Source: Nymphaea colorata
Taxonomy: Eukaryota; Streptophyta; Magnoliopsida; Nymphaeales; Nymphaeaceae
Assembly (NCBI RefSeq): GCF_008831285.2
Contig: NC_045148.1
Location: forward strand, 13,868,802-13,928,801
Reading direction: 5' to 3'
DNA length: 60,000 bases
Shown: one piece after another, positions 46,184-57,721 of the stretch
Position numbering within the stretch: position 1 is the stretch's first letter
How the letters are laid out: each line of letters begins with the position of its first letter
The notes under the pieces: model-generated
What the model was told of the DNA's origin: nothing
The model's input: only the letters and a program-made list of their open reading frames with translations
The model's database searches: none
Program-made: the position numbers and the translations under genes

Positions 46184-48938
46184 TCAAATTCCTTCATGAT
46201 ATCCCAGTCCTCTCATGTTCATCTGAAAAGAGATGCTAATCGGTTGCAAGATGCCATCTTCATTTTTCCCAAGGCCAGTGAATGGACGGTAGCCACCTTT
46301 CAGAAGCAACTGAAAACCCTTGGGGTTTTTCATGAAATGAACATACAATAGGTGTTCTTGATAACTTGCACGATTGCTTGAAATAGTATAAGAAGTCCCG
46401 AATGGTTCCCCTATCTCCATGTTCTGCATCCATTCTTCCAAAGGTCTGTCCTTTGTTGTTTTTATGCTTGGTACATCTACCAGATCAATTGGCCTAGGGA
46501 GCATAGGTTGCATCAACCTCTCGACCGGATCCTCAACACGGACAGTGATGACTGATGGACCAAAATTTCATTTCAGGCATTGATGAAGAGTGGATGGGAT
46601 CCCTCGTACTTGATGGATCCAAGGTCGTCCCAAAAGCAGGTTGTATGATGGTGGTACATCTACCACATGAAATACAATGCAATGGCTAGTATTTTCAATG
46701 ATCACATTCATGTCGAGGGTACCTTTGCTGTTCATGCATCGGCCATCGTATCCGTAGATCTTGGTATTATCAGAACGATATTTGTTTTCACGAAACCCCA
46801 ATGTTTTAGCTGTGAGATCAGGACAAATATTCAAACCACTTCCTCCATCAATCAAAACATGTGGCACTGTCATCCCATTGACCTGAACGACGATGTAAAG
46901 AGTATCTTCATGAAAATATCCCCATTTTGAGAGGTCTTTTTCTGAGAAGGTAATTGACTGATTTTTAGAAGCTTAAATCGAGTCTCCCTCATCTATACGC
47001 TCTTCCAAGGGGAGAACGTCTAAATAGCATGGATCTTCATCTGAGGAGTCATTTGATGATTCGTCGCCTTGTAAGATAAAAGTCTTTGGAATCATAAGAA
47101 GTTTCTTGGGCAAACTTTCTATCCTGCCATTCACCATAGCAATGAAATCTAGAGGTTCCTTACCTTGGTCTACCACCATGACTTTGTGTGAGCTGCTCCC
47201 AATATAAGGTCGAATGTGCTCTTGTGGATGGTACGGAAGTGGAGTGCCTGTAGTGATCATGGCTATTGCCGCCTTCCCGTGGTCAAGGAATGGATTCTTT
47301 AGTATCTCAGGGGTACTATCATCACAAATCTTGAGATCTTTGTTGATGAAGTCTTGAATAATATTTTTGAGGACAAAACAATCCTCAGTGTCATGACCAG
47401 GGGTATGATGAAACTTGCACAGTTTTTCTTTATTTCCTCCCATCATTTTCGGAGGCTCTGATATTTTTGGCAAAACGATAGTTCATTTGGCGAGAAGGTA
47501 TTCCAGGATCTTCTCCCGAGACTGGCTCAAAGGAGTGAATTTCCGGTCGTAGCTCCAACCTGAGTGTTTGTTTTTCCTTTCATCGTCGCCTTTGAGAAAT
47601 TATGTGTTCTTCTTGAAACTGACTCCCTTGTCATGCTTGTAGTTATTATCATGGTCCTTTCTAATGCCAGCATTGTCTATGAATTGTGCAGGCAGTTGTG
47701 TCCTTCCTCCTTTCTTTCCATCTTCTTTGTACTTAGGAGCAATAGTTCCATCAAAATCTCCTTCTTCAATCCCTTCTTCTATCGAGTTTGCTTGTTCAAT
47801 TAACTCAGCAAAGGTTTTGATTGGAGCATTGCGGATGAGACTTTTCAAGGGTTGGACAAGATTTTTCCTAATGAGTGACAAGGCTTGTGTCTCAGAAATG
47901 GGCTCATTCATCTTATTGTATTGAATTCTCCATTTTTGGATGAATTCTCGAGCCTTTTCTCCCTGTTTCTGATGAAGACTGCAAATGGTACTGAGGGTTG
48001 GAGCCATGGAAGCATTTTGTTCAAATCTTTCAACAAACATGTTAATCAACTTGTCAAACTCCTTCAGCTCCATCGGATTGATATTTTCTTTATACCATTG
48101 TGCGGCAATGCCTTCAAGGCTTCTTGGAAAATATCGAAACAAAGCTCTGTTATTTGTCCGAATTTTGTAGCAATCATTGAAAAATGTTGAAAGATGAACG
48201 TGTGGACAAGTGGTTCCATCATATCTGATGAATTCTCTGGGCTAGCCTTTCACGTCTTCGTCCCCTTCAATGCCAAGGTAGTAGTCCTCACATGAGTATG
48301 AACGTTTCCCCTTCCCCTAAGCTCAAGATTGTTCATTCTTTTCTCCATTTCATAGAATCTGCGCTTAGTCGGACTTTCATCATCACTTGATTCGATCAAT
48401 TCTGGCTTGGACTTTTTCTTCTTGCCCTTGATCTCCTTTACTTTTTCTTCAGAACTCTCACTGTATGAGCTGTTGCTAGTGATGTATTTCTTTGTCTTTT
48501 TGACTTTCTTGGTAGGTTTTCTCTTTCTTTTGAGCTTCTCTTCCGAACTTTCAGTGGTGATAGGACTGGGTGAGCTGTTTTCTATCATAACATCTTTTTC
48601 CTTTTTATTTTTCTTTGTTGTCTTTTTCTTTTTGAGAGAAAACAGTTCGGGTTTTTCTTCTTTACTAGTTGCCGAATCTGAACCCAAATAGTCTTCATCC
48701 TGATTTTCAACAAAAGACTTGTTTTTCTTTTTTGCTTGGCAGTTTTTTCATTATCCGGCTTTGGAGTAACCATCAAGGCCTTTTGCTCTTGCTCTTTCAT
48801 GAATCGCTCCATGAACAAACGGAACATATAGTAAGCTTCTGGCTCGATTGCTGGGAGGCCAAGTGTTTCTGGACGGAGTTCAGAGGATGAAGCCTCGTTA
48901 TGAGGAGTCTGCTTAGCTTGCGATCTAGTTTCAACCAT
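46184..48938 (-). pseudogene. Gypsy gag-protease, copy B, interrupted
   Basis: Same order as copy A from MVETRSQAK (48938): charged Lys-rich region, gag core with EKAREFIQKWRIQYNKMNEP (intact here, frameshifted in A), the CKFHHTPGHDTEDC knuckle near 47410, and protease LIDGGSGLNI near 46835. The in-frame stops after GDSI (about 46973) and after QCLK (46568) match those of copy A, so they predate the duplication or reflect the same molecule. An extra A near 48715 breaks the N-terminal frame. Confidence 0.88.
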
Positions 48939-49210
48939 CTTGTTGGCTTTCAAGTATTCACCTCTATGACATAAGAAAATAGAGTTATTGGACGAAAATG
49001 ATGACAAAATGAAGGTTCATATTGCATTACAAGTTTTTAAAAGTTACATCTAAAGATACTAATAAAGATGACAACGACAGAAGGAATACAAAGTTGACAA
49101 CATAAAACTTTTTAGGGAAGGATGGATGGTGGTCGGTTGGCATCCCACCACTCAGCATATTCCTTTTTCACCACTGGGCCTATGAACCAAGTGTATGATA
49201 TTTGTGTCTT

Positions 49211-50298
49211 TCATTCTTGTCGAGCTACTGCAAACAATGTTGTCCATTGAGGAGAACTAAGGTCAAATTCGGGAATAGCTCCAATTGGTGCATGCACAGA
49301 GACCATCTTCTGCCTTTGAGAGAACTGTCTCATACATCTATCAGCACAATAATCAACTATGAAGTAAGGGCCCAAGAGTGTGGTACGCCCATGATGATGG
49401 TGAGTGTATCGGGGTAGGCTCTGCCGACAATCACAATAATCAAACGACGGTATTGCTCCAAGGTTGTCAATGATCCATCAGTGTTTCTGAATAGACTGGC
49501 TTGGGGTCCCGCATGCTTGAGGAACCACAATTGTAAAGCATATGTGCATCCTTCTATGAAGTCGATATCTCCAATGGTAAAGCGGGTGAGTCCTCAGTAA
49601 AGGAAGGCTAAGGCTGTCATTGCTACTGACAAGTGTCGGGTCCCTCTATGCCCCCATACTCGAAAAAGTTGGACAATACGGACATCTAAAAGGTCACTTC
49701 CATCGATAAAAAGGGTCACTCCTACTGTGCAGAGCATCATACAATGTTTAATTCTCCCTATGGCTTTTCGAGGTAGGGTAGAAGGTTCAACATAGGTTCC
49801 AAATTCTTCATACAAATTTTTCATGTTGATGCTTTGATTTTCATGGTTTTCTACTAAAGGCCAAGTTTTCCGTCCAGTAAAGTGAGCAATGAGGTCATTT
49901 GCATTGACCTTGGTTGGGTTCATAAGGAATTGTTTTTCCAATAGATCATTTGGGTCACAAGTTGGGGTAGGGAGGTCTAGTATTTCGCCAAATTCATCTA
50001 GTAATATTGTCATTTCTCCCCATGGAAACCAAAAAGAGGGGGTCCTTGGGTTCCAACGCTCGGCGATTGCATGTACCAAATTTCCATCAACTGACTGCAT
50101 TCCTCCAGCTGCCACTGTCTCTAGCCCACATTCTTCAAAGTAAGAAGGAAACATCCGAGAGAAGGTGGGATGCCAAGTCCGATACCATTCGGGAGCCAAA
50201 CGTTGAGACTCAAGAGAAATGTAGGTGGACCGTTCGGGACCTTCCCCAAAGAGGATGTGATCATAAGGGAATGTGACACCACGTTGGAAAGAATACAT
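49211..50298 (-). pseudogene. Extra ORF upstream of gag, plant mobile domain-like, copy B
   Basis: The frame starts at the ATG at 50298 and is open to 49594, then continues in a shifted frame to 49211; whole length is about 360 residues. Motifs match the plant mobile domain (PMD/aminotransferase-like) family: AERWNPRTPSFWFPWGEMTI followed by LDEFGEILDLP near residues 80-115 (family pattern 'W.P.T..F.LP.GE.TITL.DV..LL.LP'), a middle FIDGSDLLDVRIVQLF, ALAFLY, and IEGCTYALQLWFLKHAG (family 'IGG...LLQLW'), ending in an RQF segment. PMDs occur in plant nuclear proteins such as MAIN/MAIL1 and in transposons. Its role in the element is unknown. Ogre-type Tat elements also carry an extra ORF here. 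Confidence 0.7.
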
Positions 50299-51104
50299 CT
50301 TGAATGATGACTCTAAAAGATAAAAATTGAATTAGTGGAAAACATTGACTAGGTTGACAAAGACAATATGAGGTAGATGTGTGGAATGAGGTTGCAAATC
50401 ATCACATAAGGTTTCACGCACATCAACATCTATAATGAAATAATTTTCTCTTTTTTTTTTTAGAAAATTGGGTATAGGAACCTAATTGAGATAATTTTGT
50501 GTCACGATAATCCGATATCAAGTTATGCTTATATACCTTAACCAAATGGCTTAGTACGAGCATAGATTCTTCCTTAGGCAACTAAGGGTATAGTTCATCA
50601 ACTTCTTCTTGATCACTCGTCGATATACCATAAATTACCACTCATGGTACTAACGAGGGGGTGTTCCCGCCCAAGGTGTGGTCTAGTTGTAAGGCTTAGT
50701 CTTGTGCTACCGCCAAAGACCAAACCCGGCAACATGATGACCGGGACAAATAGGTATGATGAATTTTGAAATATGAGAAATCATATAAATTGAGTTGTCT
50801 CTAATGCAATGTTGTCTAAGTTTGAAGATTAAAATAGAAGAGCAAACATGGCTTTCAAACAACTCCTAAATTGAGAAGGGTGGTATGTGATCATAAATAT
50901 GTGTGAACATGATTGATCCTTCTCAATTAGTCCTATGTGCAAGAAAACATTCACAATCATCAAACAATGCAATGAAATGTCAATGGGGTCGAGGCCAAAA
51001 TAGGGGACATGCTTTATCATTGGTAATACATGAGATGTTCAAATTAGTGAAAATGCATCAATAATCATAGCCAAACGATGACGGGTCCCATCATGGTCGC
51101 CATC
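50299..51104 (-). other. Gypsy untranslated leader (copy B)
   Basis: The region lies between the primer site next to the right LTR and the extra ORF. It is AT-rich with no coding frame. A matching stretch lies at 42163-42964 in copy A. Confidence 0.6.
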
Positions 51105-53952
51105 TGTTAGCATCCCAAAATTTTCAATGGTTTTGGAGTGCTCCAGAAAAATAAGGTTTTTCTTTTGAAAGATGAAAGAAAGGGACTCGCCCGACGGTAC
51201 TAGGATCGACCGTTCCCGGCGCCTTTACCGGGGGTAATCAACCTAAGGACTATGTTTATCATTGATGCATTTCGTTTTAACTTAAACATCTTTTTGATTC
51301 TATATGCGGTGTAGAAAATATTGAAAGTTTGGAGTTTCAAACTTTTGAAAAGGTTCTTGAAGAATTGCTTGAAAATGTGAAATGTTTTGAGGAAAAAGTG
51401 AAACTAGTAAATATCATTCGAAAAGCTTTTGAAAACATTTTGAAATCATTTTAGTGTTCTGTTAAGACTTTAAGTAGGTTTGAGATTTTGCTCTAATTCG
51501 GTTACCACCTAGCTAGAGCTCCATCCCTTCTTGCTTAAGTTCCTTTGGAGAGGTGCTTGTGATCATAAGTGAAATAAAGTAGGTGAGAATGCATGGATGC
51601 ATTTACCCTATATGATTGAAAAAATGTAAAACATTCCTACCACAACATTCATCTAATGTCATTCCTACCACAACATACATCTAAGATTTCGTTGTTATAA
51701 TTATTGTACATAAGAATGAAAAGTTTTTGAAAACGGATAGAGATTGTAGACCATCAAGCATGATTCCAATATTGGGTCATTACTTGGTTTGTGGTCTTAT
51801 TGAAGTTGGTATATAGAAGTTCATGAGATGAGAGTGTTAAAAAGAATATAAAAGATAAAACACTCTTATGAAAGGAAAGAGAGAGATATAGAGAAAGACA
51901 TGCATACATGTGTACATACCATCACATATACACATATATGAAAGCTTAAGAGAAAAAGATGTATTGATTCGGAGAGAAAGAGAGATTTTAGAGGAAAAGA
52001 AAAATATCATACGCATATACGGGTATGAGAAATTTAATAAGAGAAGATATTTGTCTTGAAAAGAGGAATAAATATTTGAAAGAGAGGAAATGGAACACAT
52101 GTACATACGTATTCATGCACATATGAAAATTTATAAAATAGAAAATGAAAGCATAGAAAGAGAAAGATGTGGGTCATCATGTTGGCATAAATGTATATAA
52201 CATGTGTATACATCCATACCTTCACAAAATTAGAAAAATCAAGGAACAACTTAAAATTACCAAGCTTGGACTCATGCAAGAGTCTAAGCTAAGTCCCTAA
52301 GGCCATGTTAGAAGGTTCATTTTGAAAATGTTTTGGAAAATATGATTTATATAAGCATAGAATGTTATTATTTAGTTTGTTGTAAGGGATATATTTCTTC
52401 CACCGTTGGGTATGGAAGAAAACAAGCAACATAACGAGGCACTCGTTAGGGTTCATAATGTGATGATTAAGAAGGAAACTAGCGCAAAATGATATGGAAA
52501 TGCATATTAACATGTACATTTTCGTGAGGGTTTATCCCGGGTTGGACAAGTCCCAACCTCAAAGATTAATATGAAAATAAAGAGTCCCCAAACCACACTC
52601 TTATTCCCGACATGCATTTACATGTAAGTAAAGAACCAAGCAACTATGCATGCATAATATATAGATAACTTTCAAGGAAGGAAAGAAAGAAAGAGGATGA
52701 TGGAAAAAGCAAAGTTCAATTAGGAGGGAAGACATGATGTAACTATGAATTGATATACCACCTCATCTTCTCATGTTCCCGGTGCATTTGAGTATAGCCT
52801 CTTGACTCTAAAATAGAGATTGAGAGCTATCTCTTTTGGCTATGGAGAAATGAGGAAGAGAGGAAAATAAGAGGAAACAAAAGAACAATAAGAATGTATT
52901 CATGAAAAGAAAGAACATGATTAAAATGAAAGATCATCTCATCTTTCCATGTTCCCGGTGTACTTGAGCATAGCCTCTTGTCTCTAAAAAGAGATTGATG
53001 GCTATCTCATTTGGTCATGGGAAGAGGAAGAAGAGAAAAAAAAAAAAAAGAACAAGACTGTATTGAAGAAATAAAATAACAATAACAACAAAAATATATT
53101 CATTAAGGAAAAAAATAACAACAACAAGATTATATTGAAGAAATGAAATAACAATAACAACAAAAATATATTCATTAAGGAAAAGAATAACAACAACAAG
53201 AATATATTGAAGAGAAGAAAGAGCAAAAAGATATTGATAAAGAGAAAGAACAAGAACAACAAAAATACTTGAAAGAACATGATTTAATCATAAAATAAAA
53301 TATCATCTCATCTTCTCATGCTCCCAGTGCATTTGAACATAGTCTCTTGTCTCTAAAAAGAGGTTGAGTGCTATCTCTTTTGGCCATGGAGAGATGAAGA
53401 TATGAAGAAAAAATGAAAACAATAACAAGACTATATTTAAGAAAAAGAAATAACATAATAATAAGAATATTAATGAAAAGAAAGAAGAGAGAAATGAGAG
53501 AGATGAAGATTACATACCTCTAATGGGAAATGACCTAAGAAAGATGAACACCTTCACTTGAAGATCCCCTTTTGAATGAAGCTCTAAGAGTGCTTGCTCT
53601 AAGTTGGAGAAGGAAATGGAAAGAGGAAGAGGGAGAGAGAGAGAGCTCAAGAGAAACTCTAAGTCTTCAAGTGAGAATACACTAGAGTTTCTCTCAATGA
53701 CCAATCTTGCCCAAGAGGGAGGATATGAGGGGGTATTTATAGAGGATTTTGGATTTAATTTGGATCTGAGAGTAGTATTTTGGATTTAATTTGGATCTAA
53801 AAGTAGTATTTTGGATTTACTTTGGATCTAAGAGTAGTATTTTGGATTTAATTTGGATCTGAAAGTTGTATTTTGGAAATCTTGTGCCTAAATTTGAATT
53901 TCGTACTTGGATAAAACATCATAGTCCTTTAGAAAAATTTGGGGTGATTACA
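51105..53952 (-). repeat. Right (5') LTR of the gypsy element
   Basis: 2848 bp with ends TGTTAGCATCC and GGTGATTACA in plus orientation. It carries the same internal roughly 100-bp units, the AACAACAA blocks, four U3 31-bp repeats (53747-53870) and a TATA box (53734-53741, minus strand). It differs from the left LTR by scattered substitutions and several indels. Confidence 0.95.
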
Positions 53953-53957
53953 TGGGT

Positions 53958-56433
53958 TTTTGGTTAAGTCATTGTAAAGTTGCTTTGTTGGATGAAAGGA
54001 ACTGAGTCCTCAATTTAGAGGCAAGACTTTGGTGCTCTTTTGATCCTTTGTGCATACGAGATGGATGAGTAAAGTCTGGAAGGTCATGTGAAGACTTACA
54101 CTATGCATGTGTGTGGAACCAAAAGATAAAGCAAAATTTGTGCCTGTAACAGAAGAAGAGGAAGAAGGCAAAAGATGAAGGTGGATGTCACTCATTTCAC
54201 GATGACATCATCGTCAAGCCCCTGCGTCTCTCTAACGGGTCCACTATCATTCCGGCCAGTGACCCAAAAAACTTTCTTCCATCTGATGCCTGATGTAGCT
54301 TAGAAGAAGAATGACAACAAAAAAAAAAGTTGTGAGAAAAAATGAAGATGACAACCATGGGAAAGTGATTGCAAGGAAGGTGACCAAGATAACAAGGCTG
54401 AGGAAAAGGAAGAAGAAAACAGGGGGTTACCTCACAAGAAAAACAAATTGCAGGTCGTTCATTTTCAACCAAGGTGGTACCAGGTTTAGTTTTTTTATAT
54501 GCATGTTATCCATTAAACTTTGCACAAGAGGTCGAACTATATTGTTTTTATCGATCATTTTTTTGTGTTATCTTCAGATGGTCTGCATCTAGCAAAATTC
54601 AACCGACCTCTTCTTATCCATAACATAATTCTTGAATGCTGGCTCAAAAGCTTGATATATGCCAACTTCCATTTGCTAGGTATCTGTTTCTTTTCCTTCA
54701 AAATCATCATTCTCTCCATGACACTCAGTTGGTTGATTTGTAGAGGAAAGGAAGGAACATAAGCAATGGTGAGTTGGTGATGTTAGGGTTTTTTTGCCAT
54801 CCAGATGGGTGTATGTGCAGATCTAGTGAAGACAAATGCAAGCATCTCAATGAGGGCTTCCTTTCTTCCAGTTTAATTGTGTAATTCAATTTTCTTCTTT
54901 CGCTGTTGTGATTTTTCAGTCACTCCATAACTAATGGAAAAAATAGTAGGTTTTATATTTTGAGTTCATTTTGATACTCAAGCTATATTGATACAAAGGT
55001 TATGAGCTGAGCAAAGAACTGATCACGGTACATCAATATTGCATGTGAATTCATAATCGCATGCCACTAAGGGCTTAGATAAACTTAAAACGTCCAAATT
55101 AATGACCATAGAGGTCAACCTAGTGTATGCCTTTTGACATGAGGCGATCTTCTTCGGGAGAAGAACAAGTGGCTCTAGAGATAAGTTATAGTAAACATAT
55201 AGTTCTTAAAGTTTTTGACTCATTCAAATGGCCTTGGTCATTTCTGGAGTCACATTTGGACATGTTCAAATGTGAAAAGCATGTTAGTATTAGGGAGTGC
55301 ACCAACAATCAATGGATTTAAAACTGTACAGATAGTGCAATTCCAACACTGATTGGTCTAGTACTATTGCCAAAGAAAGTTCAATTTCTGTCAAGCTGCT
55401 AAGTTTTTTGTATATATAGTGGCATGAGCCAACAGAGGATGTGAGTGATGCCCAGAAAAGGCTCCATGTGAATTGTCTGTATCAAAATATGAGCACAGTA
55501 ACTAGTTTTGGCTAGTAGTGAAACACATAGTTATACCAATTTTTTTGGCAAATTCCTCTATAATGCATATAATAGTACATTCTTCTTTTTTTCCTTGATG
55601 GCACTAAATAAACATATTAAAGCTAAAACTATTGATTCCTTCATTCTCTGTCCTCTACAGTAGTATAGATATCAATACACCTCACTCATCATCAATTATT
55701 CTTGGCCTATGATTTGGTTGTCTTTGATTAAGTTCATGATGACCAGGGATGAAATGGCCTCCACATAAGCATGACATTGGCTTTTGAATGGTTTTTATGA
55801 ACTAATTAAATCAATTCATGGTTGTTTCACTAAATTCAGTCTTCAAGGAACATTGAGGGCCATCATCTGCTGTATAACATGTTTTGATATTGTTGGTCAA
55901 TATATGCACGTAACCGATGAAAGAAACATATAAGCTGGGCACCGAGCACCGAGCTGGGCCACCGCCGGGTACCTGGCCGGACTCGGGTCCAGGGTTGAGC
56001 CTAGAAGAAAGGGATCCGGACTGGTCCAAACCTGGTTTTTAGATGTCGGACCGGGGCGGGCCCGCCCTATGGAGAGGCTTACTCCCATGAGGAAGTCAGT
56101 GGAAACTGCACATGGAATTTAGATTTTCTACTTCCTACCAAAATGTCAGCGTAAGCTCCAAGAAGAAACGGTTGATTCTGAATCATGTTTCGGCAGAAGT
56201 TTCCCCACTTTGCCGAGCAAAGGATGGTACAGATTGCGGCCGACTGACTGTTAATAAGGAACGAACCGAAGCAGACTGTTAATAAGGAACAGGTCATCCC
56301 ACAGAGAAGCCACACTAAACCTACCTACTTGCCAACTCTATTTTCTTTTTATGGTTTTTTTTCCTGACACTTTGTCCATGTTTAGTAAAAGAGTTGGATG
56401 GTTTCAAGTTTTGTTTAGTTGTTCTTGTGCCTT
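53958..56433. other. Intergenic region, no gene seen
   Basis: A Lys-rich short frame at 54311-54592 and others have no recognisable domain. A GC-rich segment at 55925-56085 (CCGGGTACCTGGCCGG and similar) looks like a fragment of a dispersed repeat. Confidence 0.45.
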
Positions 56434-56441
56434 GTCTCATT

Positions 56442-57062
56442 CTATGTCACTGAGGTACCGGTACGGGTGCTGGTATGGGTAAGAAAAACGGGTATGGGTC
56501 ACATCAATAACACAAAATTTCTTTCATAGTTCCCTACAGCCAATCTCATCTCATAAAGAAACATTCAAAAAAAAAGTCAAAGATGAGGTGTATCGGTGGG
56601 AACGGGAAAGATTAAGTCCTCGACTTCACCATGCTAAGACATCGACAATGAAGATGCCCCTTTGATCCAATCCGATCCATTCATCCTCTTCCCTTCCCGA
56701 TTCCCATCCCTTGAGACTAAGCAAGAGATCGCAACTCCGCCCCCAACGCAGCTGCCCTGTCTCCCTCTTCCTCCCCACCTTCCTTCCTCCTCTCCCAAAA
56801 CAGCTGCCGAAAAGCCATCGCCATCAACCGATCGTCCGTTGCAGGTCACTGTCCGCCGTGCCGCTGCCCCACAAATGAGAACCTCCAAGCAGCTGCCGTT
56901 GGAACGCTCAAGAGGCAGAGAGGGAGAACGGTGCACGTTTTTTTCATTATGATGTGGTTTCGGAACCAGATTCAAACGTACCACTGCGTACCGACGTACC
57001 GATACTGCCATACCGGCTTATTGGTACCGGTACATGAGCAAACGCATACCGCAGTGACATTG
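56442..57062. mobile_element. hAT-type MITE with 8-bp target-site duplication
   Basis: A 621-bp element is flanked by perfect 8-bp direct repeats GTCTCATT (56434-56441 and 57063-57070). Its ends are inverted repeats, CTATGTCACTGAGG on the left and CAATGTCACTGCGG read inward from the right, matching at 12 of 14 positions. Both ends then continue into GGTACCGGTAC-rich sequence. An 8-bp duplication is characteristic of hAT transposition. No transposase is encoded. The middle (about 56640-56940) is unusually C-rich and has open frames on both strands, possibly captured gene sequence. Confidence 0.8.
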
Positions 57063-57070
57063 GTCTCATT

Positions 57071-57369
57071 ATTAAATTTCTAACTGCTAATAGATTGAGA
57101 AAGCAGCGCTTTAGTTTAATTTTAAATGGCTTAGCATTTGGGAAAGCAGCTCTTTAGTTTAATTTCTATGGGCTTTATATGTCTGCGTTTAAGTCGTGAA
57201 ACATGGCACTTTGTTAAAAGGGATGCACTCTTGGCACCATTGATGCTGATCTAAAATCCTATAATCAAGAGGAACGAGGAAGCCTTCGTGTCTCAATTCT
57301 TGGTAGTGGGCTCTTAGCCTCTGCTCACCCAGAATGAGGTGAAGTAAGCTTGAGCATCAGCACTGTGCG
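57071..57369. other. Intergenic region, no gene seen
   Basis: AT-rich sequence containing a short imperfect direct repeat (AGCAGCKCTTTAGTTTAATTT at about 57101 and 57145). Nothing coding. Confidence 0.5.
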
Positions 57370-57690
57370 ATAAGAAGCTGGTCTTGGGCCGGGCTGCAGT
57401 TTATAGCTACGGCCTGGGCTTGACCCAATGACCTGAAACCCAAGCCCAATTTCGGCCTGACCCGATCAATATTAAAAAAGACATTTTAATATAAAATAAC
57501 ATATAAATATAATTAATCATAATTATATTTAAAAATAATAAAATGACATTCAAATATCAATTATTAGGAGATCAGCCCAACGCTCAATTTTTTGGCCTTA
57601 ACCCGGGTCCCAATCAGGCCTGGTGCCCTGCTTACTACCAGGCTTAGGCTTAGGGTGAAGGCCAAGTTGAGACCGGCTTGAGTTTTAGAA
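57370..57690. repeat. Dispersed repeat related to 28540-28860
   Basis: GGGCCGGGC/GCCTGACCCGATC-rich ends surround an AT-rich centre with TTTTAATATAAAATA, as in the segment at 28540-28860. Confidence 0.5.
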
Positions 57691-57721
57691 CTCGAGTTCC
57701 AGTTCCTTAGGTAGCAATGAC

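Larger units (their letters stand above)
31010..53952 (-). mobile_element. Ty3/gypsy Tat-lineage LTR retrotransposon, apparently duplicated around an assembly gap
   Basis: The element is transcribed on the minus strand. Outer LTRs (31010-33893 and 51105-53952) are bounded by an identical 5-bp TSD, TGGGT (31005-31009 and 53953-53957), so they belong to one insertion. Between them lie an internal region A (33894-42964), a partial middle LTR (42965-43484), 100 Ns, and a second internal region B starting in mid-pol (43585-51104). Reading 5' to 3' on the minus strand, the element has a long LTR leader, an additional PMD-like ORF, gag, protease, RT, gypsy RNase H, an archaeal-type RNase H, integrase, a 3' tandem-repeat zone and the 3' LTR. 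The dual RNase H and extra upstream ORF place it in the Tat/Ogre/Retand lineage. Stops shared by A and B show the source was already defective. If A and B are one region, the true element is about 14.8 kb. Confidence 0.93.

Noticed and set aside
56662-56952. Pro-rich 96-codon frame inside the hAT MITE
   Set aside because: C-rich low-complexity sequence, open on both strands, with no domain. I treat it as the interior of the element.
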